The notes beneath the pieces are model-generated. The model worked only from the letters and a program-made list of their open reading frames with translations, did no database searches and was not told the DNA's origin. Position numbers and translations under genes: made by a program. A stretch of 64,000 bases of DNA, taken from Actinomycetota bacterium (lineage in GTDB: Bacteria; Actinomycetota; Acidimicrobiia; IMCC26256; PALSA-555). Location: the NCBI GenBank assembly GCA_003140175.1, contig PLJD01000069.1, positions 1 through 64,000 on the forward strand, given 5' to 3'. Below are positions 37,119 to 44,707 of this stretch, piece by piece; the first letter of the stretch is position 1, and each line of letters begins with the position of its first letter.

Positions 37119-37754
37119 ATGCCTCGGGTTCGACGAGCGCTGCTCGACGCGGCCGCCGAGCTGGCGCGCCGCGACCCGGCGCTGGGGCGCGTGATCGAGC
37201 GGGTGGGGCCGCCGGATCTGCGACGCGGGCGGCCCCGCAACGACCATTTCGGCGAGCTGGTCCGGGCGATCTGCTATCAGCAGCTCGCCGGCGCGGCGGC
37301 GCGGACCATCCATGGGCGTCTCGTCGACCGCTTCGACGGGGCGCCGACCCCCGAGGCTGTCCTCGCGCTCCCATACGAGCAGCTCCGAGCGGCCGGACTC
37401 TCGAACAACAAGGCGGCCAGCATCCGCGACCTCGCCGCGCACGTCGTGGACGGCGAGGTCCAGCTGGAGCGGGTCGCCCGGCTGTCCGACGACGAGATCG
37501 TGCGTGAGCTCACCCTCGTGCGGGGGATCGGACGCTGGACCGCCGAGATGTTCTTGATCTTCCAACTCGGGCGGCTCGACGTCTGGCCGGTCGACGACTT
37601 CGGTGTCCGCAAGGGGTACGGGCGGATCCGCGAGCTCGACCCCGCCCCCACCGCCAAGGAGCTCGAACCGCTCGGTGATCCGTACCGCCCCTACCGCAGC
37701 GTGGTCGCCTGGTACTGCTGGCGTGCCGCGGACACGACCCTGCCGGTCGCGTGA
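37119..37754 (+). CDS. DNA-3-methyladenine glycosylase II-like (HhH-GPD)
   Basis: A 211-residue HhH-GPD protein with the helix-hairpin-helix LTLVRGIGRWTAEMF and the catalytic-type aspartate in VWPVDDFGVRKG. It lacks the N-terminal domain of E. coli AlkA, so it resembles the compact MagIII/yeast MAG type. It removes alkylated bases from DNA. It begins directly after the cyclase stop. Its TGA lies in a palindrome shared with the convergent gene. Confidence 0.88.
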   Translation: MPRVRRALLDAAAELARRDPALGRVIERVGPPDLRRGRPRNDHFGELVRAICYQQLAGAAARTIHGRLVDRFDGAPTPEAVLALPYEQLRAAGLSNNKAASIRDLAAHVVDGEVQLERVARLSDDEIVRELTLVRGIGRWTAEMFLIFQLGRLDVWPVDDFGVRKGYGRIRELDPAPTAKELEPLGDPYRPYRSVVAWYCWRAADTTLPVA

Positions 37755-37772
37755 TCGCTTCCCGTCACGCGA
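37747..37772. terminator. palindromic terminator enclosing both convergent stop codons
   Basis: TCGCGTGA (37747-37754) and TCACGCGA (37765-37772) form a perfect 8-bp stem with a ten-base loop. The arm ends coincide exactly with the glycosylase TGA and the TGA of the minus-strand gene. Confidence 0.55.
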
Positions 37773-38262
37773 TCCATTCGCGGCCCCACAACGCTCCCCG
37801 CACCCGGTACTGGTGCTCCATGTCTCGAGCTTGGGCGGCGAGCGGAGGGAGACCGAACGAGAAGCGCCGCTGCTCGACCCCGGCGAGGTCGTCAGTCGGC
37901 CACGGCGTCAGGGTGTCGTCGTCGTGCACGACGAATTGCGTCCCGAACAGCTGCGGGCGTCCCTCGCTCATCCGGACCCGGTCGAGCAAGCAGGCGTAGT
38001 GCGAAGGATGCGCGTCTCCCCGGTCGACGGCCGCCTCGACGTGGGGCAGCGCGCGCCGCTGCAGGTCCGCGTCGCCGACCTGGACGAGCAGCCACATGGC
38101 GCGCTCGCCGTCCTCACCCACCAGGTGACGTCCCGGCCATGTCTCGTAGTCGTCGAGGATCCCCCACACCCGGTCGGCGTGGCGAGGGTCGGTCGGCTGG
38201 CGCGCCATCTCCAGCAGCTCGTCGTGCAGCGCGTCGTCCCGAGGACGGCCCGTTCGGCGCAT
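37765..38262 (-). CDS. DUF6624-like hypothetical protein
   Basis: A 165-residue soluble protein with WPGRHLVGEDGERAMWLLVQ, LLDRVRMSEGRPQLFGTQF and a TPWPTDD segment, matching proteins I associate with DUF6624; no function is known. ATG 38262 is chosen because TATCCT on the minus strand lies eight bases upstream; TTG/ATG codons at 38286/38283 lie above that -10. Confidence 0.7.
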   Translation of the reverse strand: MRRTGRPRDDALHDELLEMARQPTDPRHADRVWGILDDYETWPGRHLVGEDGERAMWLLVQVGDADLQRRALPHVEAAVDRGDAHPSHYACLLDRVRMSEGRPQLFGTQFVVHDDDTLTPWPTDDLAGVEQRRFSFGLPPLAAQARDMEHQYRVRGALWGREWIA

Positions 38263-38270
38263 CAATCGGC

Positions 38271-38276
38271 AGGATA
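38271..38276 (-). promoter_or_regulatory. -10 element TATCCT, leaderless DUF6624-like gene
   Basis: The minus strand reads TATCCT, eight bases, then ATG 38262. Confidence 0.4.
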
Positions 38277-38365
38277 GGCCCATCAACCTCCTGCGCAGCC
38301 GCCTGGCGCGCCGACTCCGTCCCGGGCTCGCCCAGACGCTGGACGCGGTCGAGCCGTTCCGCGAG

Positions 38366-38980
38366 GTGTGGGAGGCCGCGAACGTCGCCGCCCGAGACGC
38401 GCCCGGGCGGCTCTGGCTGGTCCTCGGCGACTCGACGGCCCAGGGGATCGGTGCTCCCCGCCCCGACCGGGGCTACGTCGGCCAGCTCCAGGCCATGCTC
38501 GAGGCGCGCGACGCGCAGCCCTGGCGGGTCCTGAACGCGTCCCGAAGTGGTGCCCGGCTCGGCGACGTGCTCACCCGCCAGCTGGCGTGGCTCGACGAGG
38601 TGCCCGCCGCGCCTGACCTGATCACCTGCGTCGCGGGATCCAACGACGTCGCGTGGCGGCCCCGGCTCGGCGGCACCCTGGGGGACCTCGCCATCTTGCT
38701 CGACCGTCTCCCTCGCGGCGCGGTCGTTGCCACGGTGCCCCGGGGACTCCACCCGGGCCGCGCCCGCGTCGTCAGCGACCGGATCCTCGCCGCCGCCCCG
38801 TCCCGGGGTCTGGTGGTCGCCGACGTGTGGGCTCACACCGGGCCGCCGTGGGCCGGCAAGCTCGCGCCGGACGATTTCCACCCCAGCGAGCGCGGGTACG
38901 AGGACTGGACCGCCGCGCTCGCCGAGGCGCTCGGTCTCCCGGTGCCGACCCCGTCTCCGCCGCCGGGGCGGTCCGGCTAG
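38366..38980 (+). CDS. SGNH/GDSL hydrolase
   Basis: The 204-residue esterase/lipase-fold protein shows all four blocks: VLGDSTAQGIG (Ser), a glycine block, AGSNDVAWR (Asn) and DDFHPSERGY (Asp/His). It has no signal peptide from GTG 38366. The reading frame stays coding-like for about 28 residues upstream (NLLRSRLARRLRPGLAQTLD) but has no ATG, GTG or TTG there, so the real start may be a rare codon such as CTG or ATC near 38282-38291. It ends in a CTAG shared with the convergent gene. Confidence 0.85.
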   Translation: MWEAANVAARDAPGRLWLVLGDSTAQGIGAPRPDRGYVGQLQAMLEARDAQPWRVLNASRSGARLGDVLTRQLAWLDEVPAAPDLITCVAGSNDVAWRPRLGGTLGDLAILLDRLPRGAVVATVPRGLHPGRARVVSDRILAAAPSRGLVVADVWAHTGPPWAGKLAPDDFHPSERGYEDWTAALAEALGLPVPTPSPPPGRSG

Positions 38981-39498
38981 GCCGTCGGTGCTCCGGATGC
39001 CGCCTCGGGGGAACCGTCGGCCGGCGCCGGGCTGCCATCGATGCCGAGCACAGCCAGGACACGGCCGAGGCCCAGGAAGGCGGCGCAGCACACCGAGAGG
39101 TCGACGAGCTCACTGTCGCTGAACACGGCCCGGAGGCGCTCGAAGAAAGCGTCGCCCATGCCCTGGTGGTCGAGCGCGAACCGTTCGGCGAACTCGATCG
39201 CCAGGAGTTCGCGGGGGGTGTAGTGAGCATCGCCGGGTTCGTCGACGTGCGCGTAGAGGTCCTCGGTCGCGCCGCCAGCGCGTGCCGACCCCGCACGAAA
39301 GTCTCGGCAGATCGCGCAGTCGTTGAGCTGCGCGATCCGCATGCGGGCCGCCTCACGCTCGCGGGCCGGCAACTGACTGCGCCGATACGGGCCGTCGATC
39401 ATGGCGGTCACCGTTGGGAGCAGCTCGGGGCGCAGGTTCCAGACCTGGACCGGCGGGCCGCCCGGTCCGGCGGGGACGTCGAGGCGGGGCGGCGTCAC
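38977..39498 (-). CDS. carboxymuconolactone decarboxylase family / AhpD-like protein
   Basis: A 173-residue all-helical protein with the redox motif NDCAICRDFR (CxxC) typical of AhpD-fold proteins, which act as peroxidases or lactone decarboxylases. GTG 39498 is used; it has no ribosome site and lies 19 bases after the DUF427 gene on the same strand. The specific substrate is unknown. Confidence 0.82.
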   Translation of the reverse strand: MTPPRLDVPAGPGGPPVQVWNLRPELLPTVTAMIDGPYRRSQLPAREREAARMRIAQLNDCAICRDFRAGSARAGGATEDLYAHVDEPGDAHYTPRELLAIEFAERFALDHQGMGDAFFERLRAVFSDSELVDLSVCCAAFLGLGRVLAVLGIDGSPAPADGSPEAASGAPTA

Positions 39499-39517
39499 CG
39501 CGACGAGTCTCGCACGC

Positions 39518-39913
39518 TCACCGGTTCTTCGCGACCGTCCAGGGCGTCTCGGGCGGCGTCTGGACCGCCCCATCGACGCGGTGCTCGGTGCGCTCGGCGT
39601 AGAAGCACACGCGACCCGCGATCCCGCTCACCGCGTCCAGCGGCTCTTCATAGCCCCACCCCACGTCGCGGTGCTCACCGGCGGAGGTGGTGACCGACCA
39701 GTACGACGCCTGACCCTTGAAGGGGCAGACCGTCTCAGTCGGGGTTGCCTCGAGGAACTCCAGGTGCACGTCGTCTCGGGGGAAGTAGTAGCGAGGCGGC
39801 AGGCCCGTCTCCTCGAGGACCACGACCCGCGTCGAGGACGCGACGACGGTTCCGTCGACGAGCACCTCGACCCGCCGAGGGTCGTCGTGCAACGAAACGT
39901 GGTGTCCGTCCAT
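39518..39913 (-). CDS. DUF427 domain-containing protein
   Basis: A 131-residue protein matching the DUF427 beta-barrel: VVASSTRVVVLEETGLPPRYYFPRDDV, CPFKGQASYWSV and a late CFYAERTEH. The role of this conserved family is unknown. The ATG is six bases from a TAGGGT -10, so the message is leaderless. It precedes the AhpD-like gene. Confidence 0.85.
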   Translation of the reverse strand: MDGHHVSLHDDPRRVEVLVDGTVVASSTRVVVLEETGLPPRYYFPRDDVHLEFLEATPTETVCPFKGQASYWSVTTSAGEHRDVGWGYEEPLDAVSGIAGRVCFYAERTEHRVDGAVQTPPETPWTVAKNR

Positions 39914-39919
39914 GGCCTC

Positions 39920-39925
39920 ACCCTA
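39920..39925 (-). promoter_or_regulatory. -10 element TAGGGT, leaderless DUF427 gene
   Basis: The minus strand reads TAGGGT, six bases, then ATG 39913. Confidence 0.45.
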
Positions 39926-39971
39926 CGCCCGCGTGCGACACTGCCAGGTCGCGTGACCGAGGGGGCAGCAC

Positions 39972-40793
39972 ATGGACGCAGAGGGGATCGCCGTGGTGAC
40001 CGGCGCGGGCCGGGGGATCGGGCGGGGCGTCGCCCTCGAGCTGGCTCGACGCGGCTTCGAGACGGTGGCGACGATGCGGGATCCGGACGCCGGCGCGGCG
40101 CTGGTCAACGAGGCGGCGCCGCTGCCGGGTTCGTTGCGGGTGCAGCGCCTCGACGTGACCGACCCGTCGACCGTCGACCTGCCGCCCGGGCTGCGCGTGC
40201 TGGTCAACAACGCGGGCGTCGAAGCCGAGCACCCGGCGTTCGAGGACACGCCGCTTGCGGTGTGGCGCCGAATGTACGAGACGAACGTCTTCGGGGTCAT
40301 CGAGGTCACCCGGCGTGCCATCCCGCTGCTACGGGCCAGCGGCGGCGGGGTGCTGTGCAACGTGACGTCGTCCTCGATCCTGGCGCCTGTGCCCTTCTAC
40401 GGCCCCTACCGTTCCAGCAAGGCGGCGGTCAGCGCGATCGGCGAGAGCCTGCGGGCCGAGCTCGGCCCGTTCGGGATCCGGGTCCTCGAGATCATGCCGG
40501 GCCCGATCGCGACCGACATGTTCGAGAACTCCGGGCGTCCTCCCGAGGCGATCCAGCATCCCGACTACCGACCGATGGCCGAGCGGTACCACGCCGGGCG
40601 CCAGGGAATCGAAGCCATGATCACGTCGGTGGAGGACGCCTCGCGTGCCATCGTCGACGCGATCCTCGACGACGACGCGCCGTTGCGGGTCGGCTGTGAC
40701 CCGCTGGCGGTCGGGCTGCTCGACGCGTGGCGCGGCCAGCCCGACGAGGCGTTCCTGCAGTCCATGCTGCCGGCCTGGAGCGACGGGTCGTAG
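39972..40793 (+). CDS. short-chain dehydrogenase/reductase
   Basis: A 273-residue SDR with TGAGRGIGRG, VNNAGVE, CNVTSSSI and the catalytic YRSSK. It is divergent from the DUF427 gene. Its ATG has a GGGGGCAGC ribosome-site-like stretch. Its TAG stop is the first half of the TAGCCT -10 of the next gene. Confidence 0.87.
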   Translation: MDAEGIAVVTGAGRGIGRGVALELARRGFETVATMRDPDAGAALVNEAAPLPGSLRVQRLDVTDPSTVDLPPGLRVLVNNAGVEAEHPAFEDTPLAVWRRMYETNVFGVIEVTRRAIPLLRASGGGVLCNVTSSSILAPVPFYGPYRSSKAAVSAIGESLRAELGPFGIRVLEIMPGPIATDMFENSGRPPEAIQHPDYRPMAERYHAGRQGIEAMITSVEDASRAIVDAILDDDAPLRVGCDPLAVGLLDAWRGQPDEAFLQSMLPAWSDGS

Positions 40794-40796
40794 CCT
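40791..40796 (+). promoter_or_regulatory. -10 element TAGCCT made from the SDR stop codon
   Basis: TAGCCT begins with the SDR stop TAG and is followed by six bases and GTG 40803, setting the leaderless start of the MOSC gene. Confidence 0.45.
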
Positions 40797-40802
40797 CGGT
40801 CC

Positions 40803-41326
40803 GTGCGCGCGACCCGGTGGCGTCGTCGGCCAGCAGCCCGACCCGTCGGGGGCGCCGAGGAGCCGGTCGGGGTCGTCGACGCGCTCTTCCTCGCCGCGTC
40901 GGGCGGGTCCCGATGCAGCGCCGCGACGCCGTGGCCGCGGTCGCCGGGTCCCGTTTGCGCGGGGACCGGTACGCCAACCACGCCGGCCACTGGAGCCCCG
41001 ACGACGAATGCCAGGTCACCCTCGTGGCCGGCGAGATCCTCGACGAGATCGGCGACGGGTACGGCGTGTCCGTCCACGAGGGGGAGCATCGGCGCAACGT
41101 GGTCACGCGCGGCGTGGACCTCGCCCGCCTCGTCGGGCGATCGTTTCGGGTCGGCGAAGCGGTGCTGGACTTCGACCGGCCCCGTCCTCCGTGCCGTTAC
41201 ATCGCCTCGATCACCGAACCGGCCATGACGCGGGCCCTCGGAGCTCGGCGGGGCGGGATCTGCGCCCGGATCGTCGAGGGCGGCGGGATCCGAGTCGGCG
41301 ACGAAATTGCGCTACTCGGTCCTTAG
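40803..41326 (+). pseudogene. MOSC domain protein, frameshifted
   Basis: The leaderless GTG 40803 gives RPVGGAEEPVGVVDALFLAASGG, then the frame changes at a CCC run (40909-40911). In the next frame follow PMQRRDAVAAVAG, LRGDRYANHAGHW, CQVTLVAGE and EHRRNVVTRGVDL, a normal MOSC domain that ends RVGDEIALLG. One extra C would restore GGSPMQRRDAV and a 174-residue protein. MOSC proteins carry sulfur or molybdenum cofactor and are often reductases of N-hydroxylated compounds. An internal ATG at 40913 could yield a shorter protein. Confidence 0.78.
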
Positions 41327-41336
41327 CGCTCGGTCG

Positions 41337-42272
41337 TCATTCACAGCCGTCGCCGTTCCAGGGCGACTCGCCCTGCCATTCGTAGAGAACCCGGGCCATT
41401 GAGTCCTGGTCGGCGGGCGCGGCGTGGTCCGGCCGCACGTTGATGAGGTCGAGGCGGCCCGCGTGGTTGGCCGTGGCGTTCCAGGTCGGCTGGCCGAACT
41501 GGTAGGCGCCGAAGTATTGATTGTTCGGGTTCACGGCTTGGTAGTTGCCCCCGCTCTCGTGCTGCTTGACGCAGGCGAGGAACGCGGCCTCCCCCTGGGG
41601 GGGCGTGCCGCTGGGGCCGGTCCCACCGCCACTCCCGATGGGTGGCCCGGTGGCGGAGTTTGACCGGGCGCTCGTCGCGGCGGCCGCGGCCACGAGCTGT
41701 TGCTGTTGTGTCACCGCGGCGGTCAATTCGACGTTGATCGACTGGCCCTGCGCGTCGAGGACCTTGAGCGCCGCGGCGCTGCTGGCCTGGTCGCTCTCGA
41801 GGGTGCGCTCCTCGGTGTGGAGCCGGTCCGATGTCTTGGTGAGCCCGGCCAGGGAGTGGTCGTCGGCTGCGTTCAGTACCTGGAGCCACTGGGTCCGGCG
41901 CGCCGCGTCGAGGAGGTTCCCGCTGTCCATGACGGCGCTGAGCTGCCCGGAGCTGCCCTGCTCATAGGCGGCGACGGCGCGTTGCACGGTGTCCTTGAGA
42001 TGCGCGGCTTGCTCGGCTCGCAGCTCGGGCAGCTGAGCTTCGATCTCGGCGATCTGGGCGGTGAGCATCTTGTAGCGCCCCAGCGCGGAGAAGTAGGCGC
42101 CCGCGGCCGTGTCGGCCTGTTGGCGCAGCGACTGGATCGTGGGGTCGGTGGCGCTACCCGGCGTGCCCGTCTGGGCACCGGCCGTCGCGACGCCGCCGAA
42201 CGTCACGACCGTGACGACGGCCGCCGCGGCGGCACGTCGACCCCGAGTCCGCCATCGGGGGGTCAGGACCAA
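41337..42272 (-). CDS. secreted coiled-coil protein with Rpf/lytic transglycosylase-like domain
   Basis: The 311-residue protein has a signal peptide (basic RWRTRGRR, hydrophobic AAAAAVVTVVTFGGVATAG), a long helical coiled-coil (about 45-190), a Gly/Ser linker and a C-terminal lysozyme-fold domain with the catalytic glutamate in VKQHESGGNYQAVNPNN and FGAYQFGQPTWN. It should cut peptidoglycan at the cell surface, similar to resuscitation-promoting factors. The TTG start follows an AGGAGG site by ten bases. The coiled coil resembles those of NlpC/RipA-type proteins. Confidence 0.85.
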   Translation of the reverse strand: MVLTPRWRTRGRRAAAAAVVTVVTFGGVATAGAQTGTPGSATDPTIQSLRQQADTAAGAYFSALGRYKMLTAQIAEIEAQLPELRAEQAAHLKDTVQRAVAAYEQGSSGQLSAVMDSGNLLDAARRTQWLQVLNAADDHSLAGLTKTSDRLHTEERTLESDQASSAAALKVLDAQGQSINVELTAAVTQQQQLVAAAAATSARSNSATGPPIGSGGGTGPSGTPPQGEAAFLACVKQHESGGNYQAVNPNNQYFGAYQFGQPTWNATANHAGRLDLINVRPDHAAPADQDSMARVLYEWQGESPWNGDGCE

Positions 42273-42347
42273 CTGCGCGCAGCCTCCTGCAATCTGGGCC
42301 CCACGGGTCGCGCCGCGCCATGGGCCGGAGGTGGGAGCGACGTGGTC

Positions 42348-42353
42348 AGGCTA
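42348..42353 (-). promoter_or_regulatory. -10 element TAGCCT for Rpf-like gene
   Basis: The minus strand reads TAGCCT about 75 bases before the start, leaving a leader of roughly 70 bases that holds an AGGAGG site. No riboswitch fold could be supported in it. Confidence 0.35.
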
Positions 42354-42392
42354 GTGCCGGACCCCGGCCGAGGCGATCCCAAGCGATGACGG

Positions 42393-42398
42393 TACGCT
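42393..42398 (+). promoter_or_regulatory. -10 element TACGCT upstream of aat
   Basis: TACGCT is followed by eight bases and a GTG (42407) that opens a short proline-rich frame ahead of aat. Confidence 0.4.
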
Positions 42399-42406
42399 GA
42401 CGACCC

Positions 42407-42559
42407 GTGTTCCCGGTGCCCGGACGCCCCCTGTCCTCGTCGGACCCGTCGACGGGGGTCGGTCCTGCCGCCCCGCCCCCGACTCGCCGGGCGGGCCCAG
42501 GCCCACATCCCAGGCCGACGGGCGAATCTGGAGGAGCAGGGCCCTGGTCGGGCTGAGCG
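42407..42559 (+). CDS. possible leaderless proline-rich leader peptide upstream of aat
   Basis: A 50-codon frame from GTG 42407, correctly spaced from a -10, ends at TGA 42557-42559, eight bases before the aat start. The product is about one-quarter proline with PAAPPPTRR and PGPHPRP. There is no homology that I recognise. It may be a regulatory leader or merely untranslated leader sequence. Confidence 0.3.
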
Positions 42560-42567
42560 GGCCGGTT

Positions 42568-43230
42568 GTGCCGCCGCCCACGCAATGGACGCTGCCCGAC
42601 CCGCACGACGCGAGGAGCGAGCTGGTCGGCACCGGCGGCGACCTCGAGCCGGGCACGTTGCTGGCCGCCTACCAGCACGGCCTGTTCCCCATGCGGCTCG
42701 AGGACCGCGGCCCGCTCGGCTGGTGGTCACCCGACCCGCGGGGGATCATCCCGATCGAGGCGTGGCGCGGCGCCCGTTCGCTGCGGCGGGCGACTCGCCG
42801 GTTCGACGTCACGGTCAACACGGCGTTCATGCAGGTCGTGCGGGGCTGCGCTGACCCCACCCGCCCGCACGGCTGGATCGACCAGGAGTTCCTCGCCGCC
42901 TACGGGCGACTCCACGCGCTGGGGTGGGCCCACAGTGTCGAAGTGTGGGGACCGCCCGGCGACGAAGCACCGATCCTGGTCGGCGGCCTGTACGGCGTCG
43001 CGATCGGCGGGCTCTTCGCCGGCGAGTCGATGTTCCATCGGGCTCGCGACGCGTCGAAGGTGGCGCTGCTGGCGCTCATCGAGCGACTCCGAGTCGGGGG
43101 TGGTGTGCTACTCGACGTGCAGTGGTGCACCCCGCACCTCGCCACGCTCGGAGCCGTCGAGGTGCGCCGAGATTCCTACCTGGAGATGCTCCGCGACGCG
43201 GTGCACCGACCCTCGCTGCGGCTGACCTGA
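42568..43230 (+). CDS. aat: leucyl/phenylalanyl-tRNA-protein transferase
   Basis: A 220-residue Aat with AAYQHGLFPMR, WWSPDPRGIIP, the core GGLYGVAIGGLFAGESMFHRA and DASKVALLALIERL. It adds Leu or Phe from tRNA to proteins with N-terminal Lys or Arg, marking them for ClpS/ClpAP degradation. Length and motifs are normal. GTG 42568 has no clear ribosome site and may be coupled to a short upstream frame. It converges on the ferritin-like gene with seven bases between. Confidence 0.93.
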   Translation: MPPPTQWTLPDPHDARSELVGTGGDLEPGTLLAAYQHGLFPMRLEDRGPLGWWSPDPRGIIPIEAWRGARSLRRATRRFDVTVNTAFMQVVRGCADPTRPHGWIDQEFLAAYGRLHALGWAHSVEVWGPPGDEAPILVGGLYGVAIGGLFAGESMFHRARDASKVALLALIERLRVGGGVLLDVQWCTPHLATLGAVEVRRDSYLEMLRDAVHRPSLRLT

Positions 43231-43244
43231 GGAGCGGTTAGCCG
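43219..43244. terminator. hairpin between convergent aat and ferritin-like genes
   Basis: CGGCTGACC (43219-43227) pairs with GGTTAGCCG (43236-43244), nine pairs with one G-U, loop of eight bases. The aat TGA is in the loop; the minus-strand TAA is in the right arm. Confidence 0.5.
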
Positions 43245-44374
43245 ACCTGGGCTCGGTCGGCGGCGACCGCGTCGAGCAGCGCATACTCGACTTCGGTGTC
43301 GGGCGCGTCCTCGAAGTCGATGACGCCGATCTCGGTGAACCGATCCCGCAGCCAGCCGTCGCCGGCGTCGAGCAGCCCGAGCTTCTTGCAGTTCGGGACG
43401 ATCTTGGAGAACAACGACGCCTGGAACGGGTTGACACCGGGGCGGCGGATCTCGAACAGCATGCGGGTGATGCTCTCCCGGTCGACCCCGCAGCGTTCCC
43501 ACACCGCGTGCATCATGAGCCGGTCGCGCATCCGCAACGCCGCCTCGAAGGCGAACTCCTGACGCTCCCGGATCTCAGTCCCGCTGAGCCCTTGGTAGTA
43601 CTCCTGGAGCGACACGACCCCGAACGCGACGTGTCGGGCCTCGTCGCTGAGCACGTAGCGCAGCAGCTTCTTGAGGAGCGGCTCCTCGGTGACCTGATGC
43701 ATGAACCCGAACGCGGCGAGGGCGAGGCCCTCGATCATGATCTGCATCCCCATGTATGTCATGTCCCAGCGGCTGTCACGGATGACATCGTCGATGAGGA
43801 GCTGCAGGTTGGGGTTCACCGGGTAGCGACCCCCGAGTTTCGTGTCGAGGTAGCGGGAGAAGACCTCGACGTGGCGCGCCTCGTCCATGACTTGGGTGGC
43901 GGCGTAGTACTTGGCGTCGATCCACGGCACCGTCTCGACGATCTTGCCCGTGCAGACCAGCGCGCCCTGCTCGCCGTGAAGGAACTGGCTCATCCGCCAC
44001 CGGAATGCCTCGATCCCGAAGTGGGTCCATTCCGCCGGGCCCCAGGAGGCGAGCGGCGAGCCGGGCAGATCGGTGAGCCGGGCCCGGATCGGCGCGGCGG
44101 CGGCCTGCATGAACTGGGCGACCTTCTCCACGTCGACTTCGGTGGACCAGTCGAGGTCGGTGGTGCCGTTCCACTGGGACGTCTTGGCCCGCTCGTAGAG
44201 CTTGGAGAGGCCATGGCGGGTGCGTTCGTAGTCCCAGGTGAACACCGCGTCCCCGCCGACCGGCGTGGCGTGGCTCTGAGCGCCGAAGTCGAGTCCGTCG
44301 TCGGCGAGGATCGACTCGACGGCGTTGACGTCGGCTCGCCCGAGCGGCTGAAACTCGGTGTCGGCGCTGCTCAT
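43238..44374 (-). CDS. ferritin-like diiron protein (RNR R2/AurF superfamily)
   Basis: The 378-residue, mostly helical protein has two DEARH motifs (MDEARHVEVF and SDEARHVAFG) and matching glutamates in HGEQGALV and IEGLALAAFGF, which together make a diiron site. It is probably an oxygenase or oxidase acting on an unknown substrate. ATG 44374 has a GGAG ribosome site and a TAGCAT -10 about 75 bases upstream. The superfamily also includes N-oxygenases and acyl desaturases, so the reaction is open. Confidence 0.75.
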   Translation of the reverse strand: MSSADTEFQPLGRADVNAVESILADDGLDFGAQSHATPVGGDAVFTWDYERTRHGLSKLYERAKTSQWNGTTDLDWSTEVDVEKVAQFMQAAAAPIRARLTDLPGSPLASWGPAEWTHFGIEAFRWRMSQFLHGEQGALVCTGKIVETVPWIDAKYYAATQVMDEARHVEVFSRYLDTKLGGRYPVNPNLQLLIDDVIRDSRWDMTYMGMQIMIEGLALAAFGFMHQVTEEPLLKKLLRYVLSDEARHVAFGVVSLQEYYQGLSGTEIRERQEFAFEAALRMRDRLMMHAVWERCGVDRESITRMLFEIRRPGVNPFQASLFSKIVPNCKKLGLLDAGDGWLRDRFTEIGVIDFEDAPDTEVEYALLDAVAADRAQVG

Positions 44375-44448
44375 GGGCACTCCAGGATCGGGCAGTGGGT
44401 CCAGTTCCGAGCGGTTCGCAACTGGGTGGACAGCCGCGATGCTATCGG

Positions 44449-44454
44449 TCGTGG
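44449..44454 (-). promoter_or_regulatory. -10 element TAGCAT for ferritin-like gene
   Basis: The minus strand reads TAGCAT 74 bases before ATG 44374. Confidence 0.3.
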
Positions 44455-44657
44455 CGGTCATCGGCCGCGAGGCCGCCGCAGCCGTCAGGGCAGGGGAGCC
44501 GACCGCCGATCCCAATCGTTCGGCGTCGGTGTCGCTTGGTGGGTGCGCACGGACGTGCCGATGGCGTTCGGCTCTTCGTTGGCGCGACCTGCTGCGGCGC
44601 GAAGCACCATGTGGCCCCGCAGACCAGGAGGCGCGGTGAACCGGTCATCGCTGCAGT

Positions 44658-44663
44658 TACGCT
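44658..44663 (+). promoter_or_regulatory. -10 element TACGCT for SDR gene
   Basis: TACGCT lies 44 bases before ATG 44708 and downstream of the alternative GTG 44636, favouring the ATG. Confidence 0.4.
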
Positions 44664-44707
44664 CGAGCCGCAAGGACGCCGAACCTGTGGGACGCGGGGT
44701 AGAGGAC

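Larger units (their letters stand above)
44375..44707. other. 333-base intergenic region with two divergent promoters
   Basis: It contains a minus-strand TAGCAT and a plus-strand TACGCT (annotated separately) and an AGGAGG-GTG pair at 44625-44638 in frame with the SDR. No gene or RNA could be supported. Confidence 0.5.

Noticed and set aside
42273..42340. c-di-AMP riboswitch in the leader of the Rpf-like gene
   Set aside because: Such riboswitches precede rpf genes in other actinobacteria, but I could not match the conserved core in this roughly 70-base leader, which is also too short.
42383..42402. A fourth copy of the CTGAC palindrome near aat
   Set aside because: TGAC occurs twice here (in gatgacgg and gctgacga) but as a direct, not inverted, repeat with different spacing.
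44636..44707. GTG 44636 with strong AGGAGG as SDR start
   Set aside because: In frame, but it lies above the best -10 (44658-44663), and the family start matches ATG 44708.
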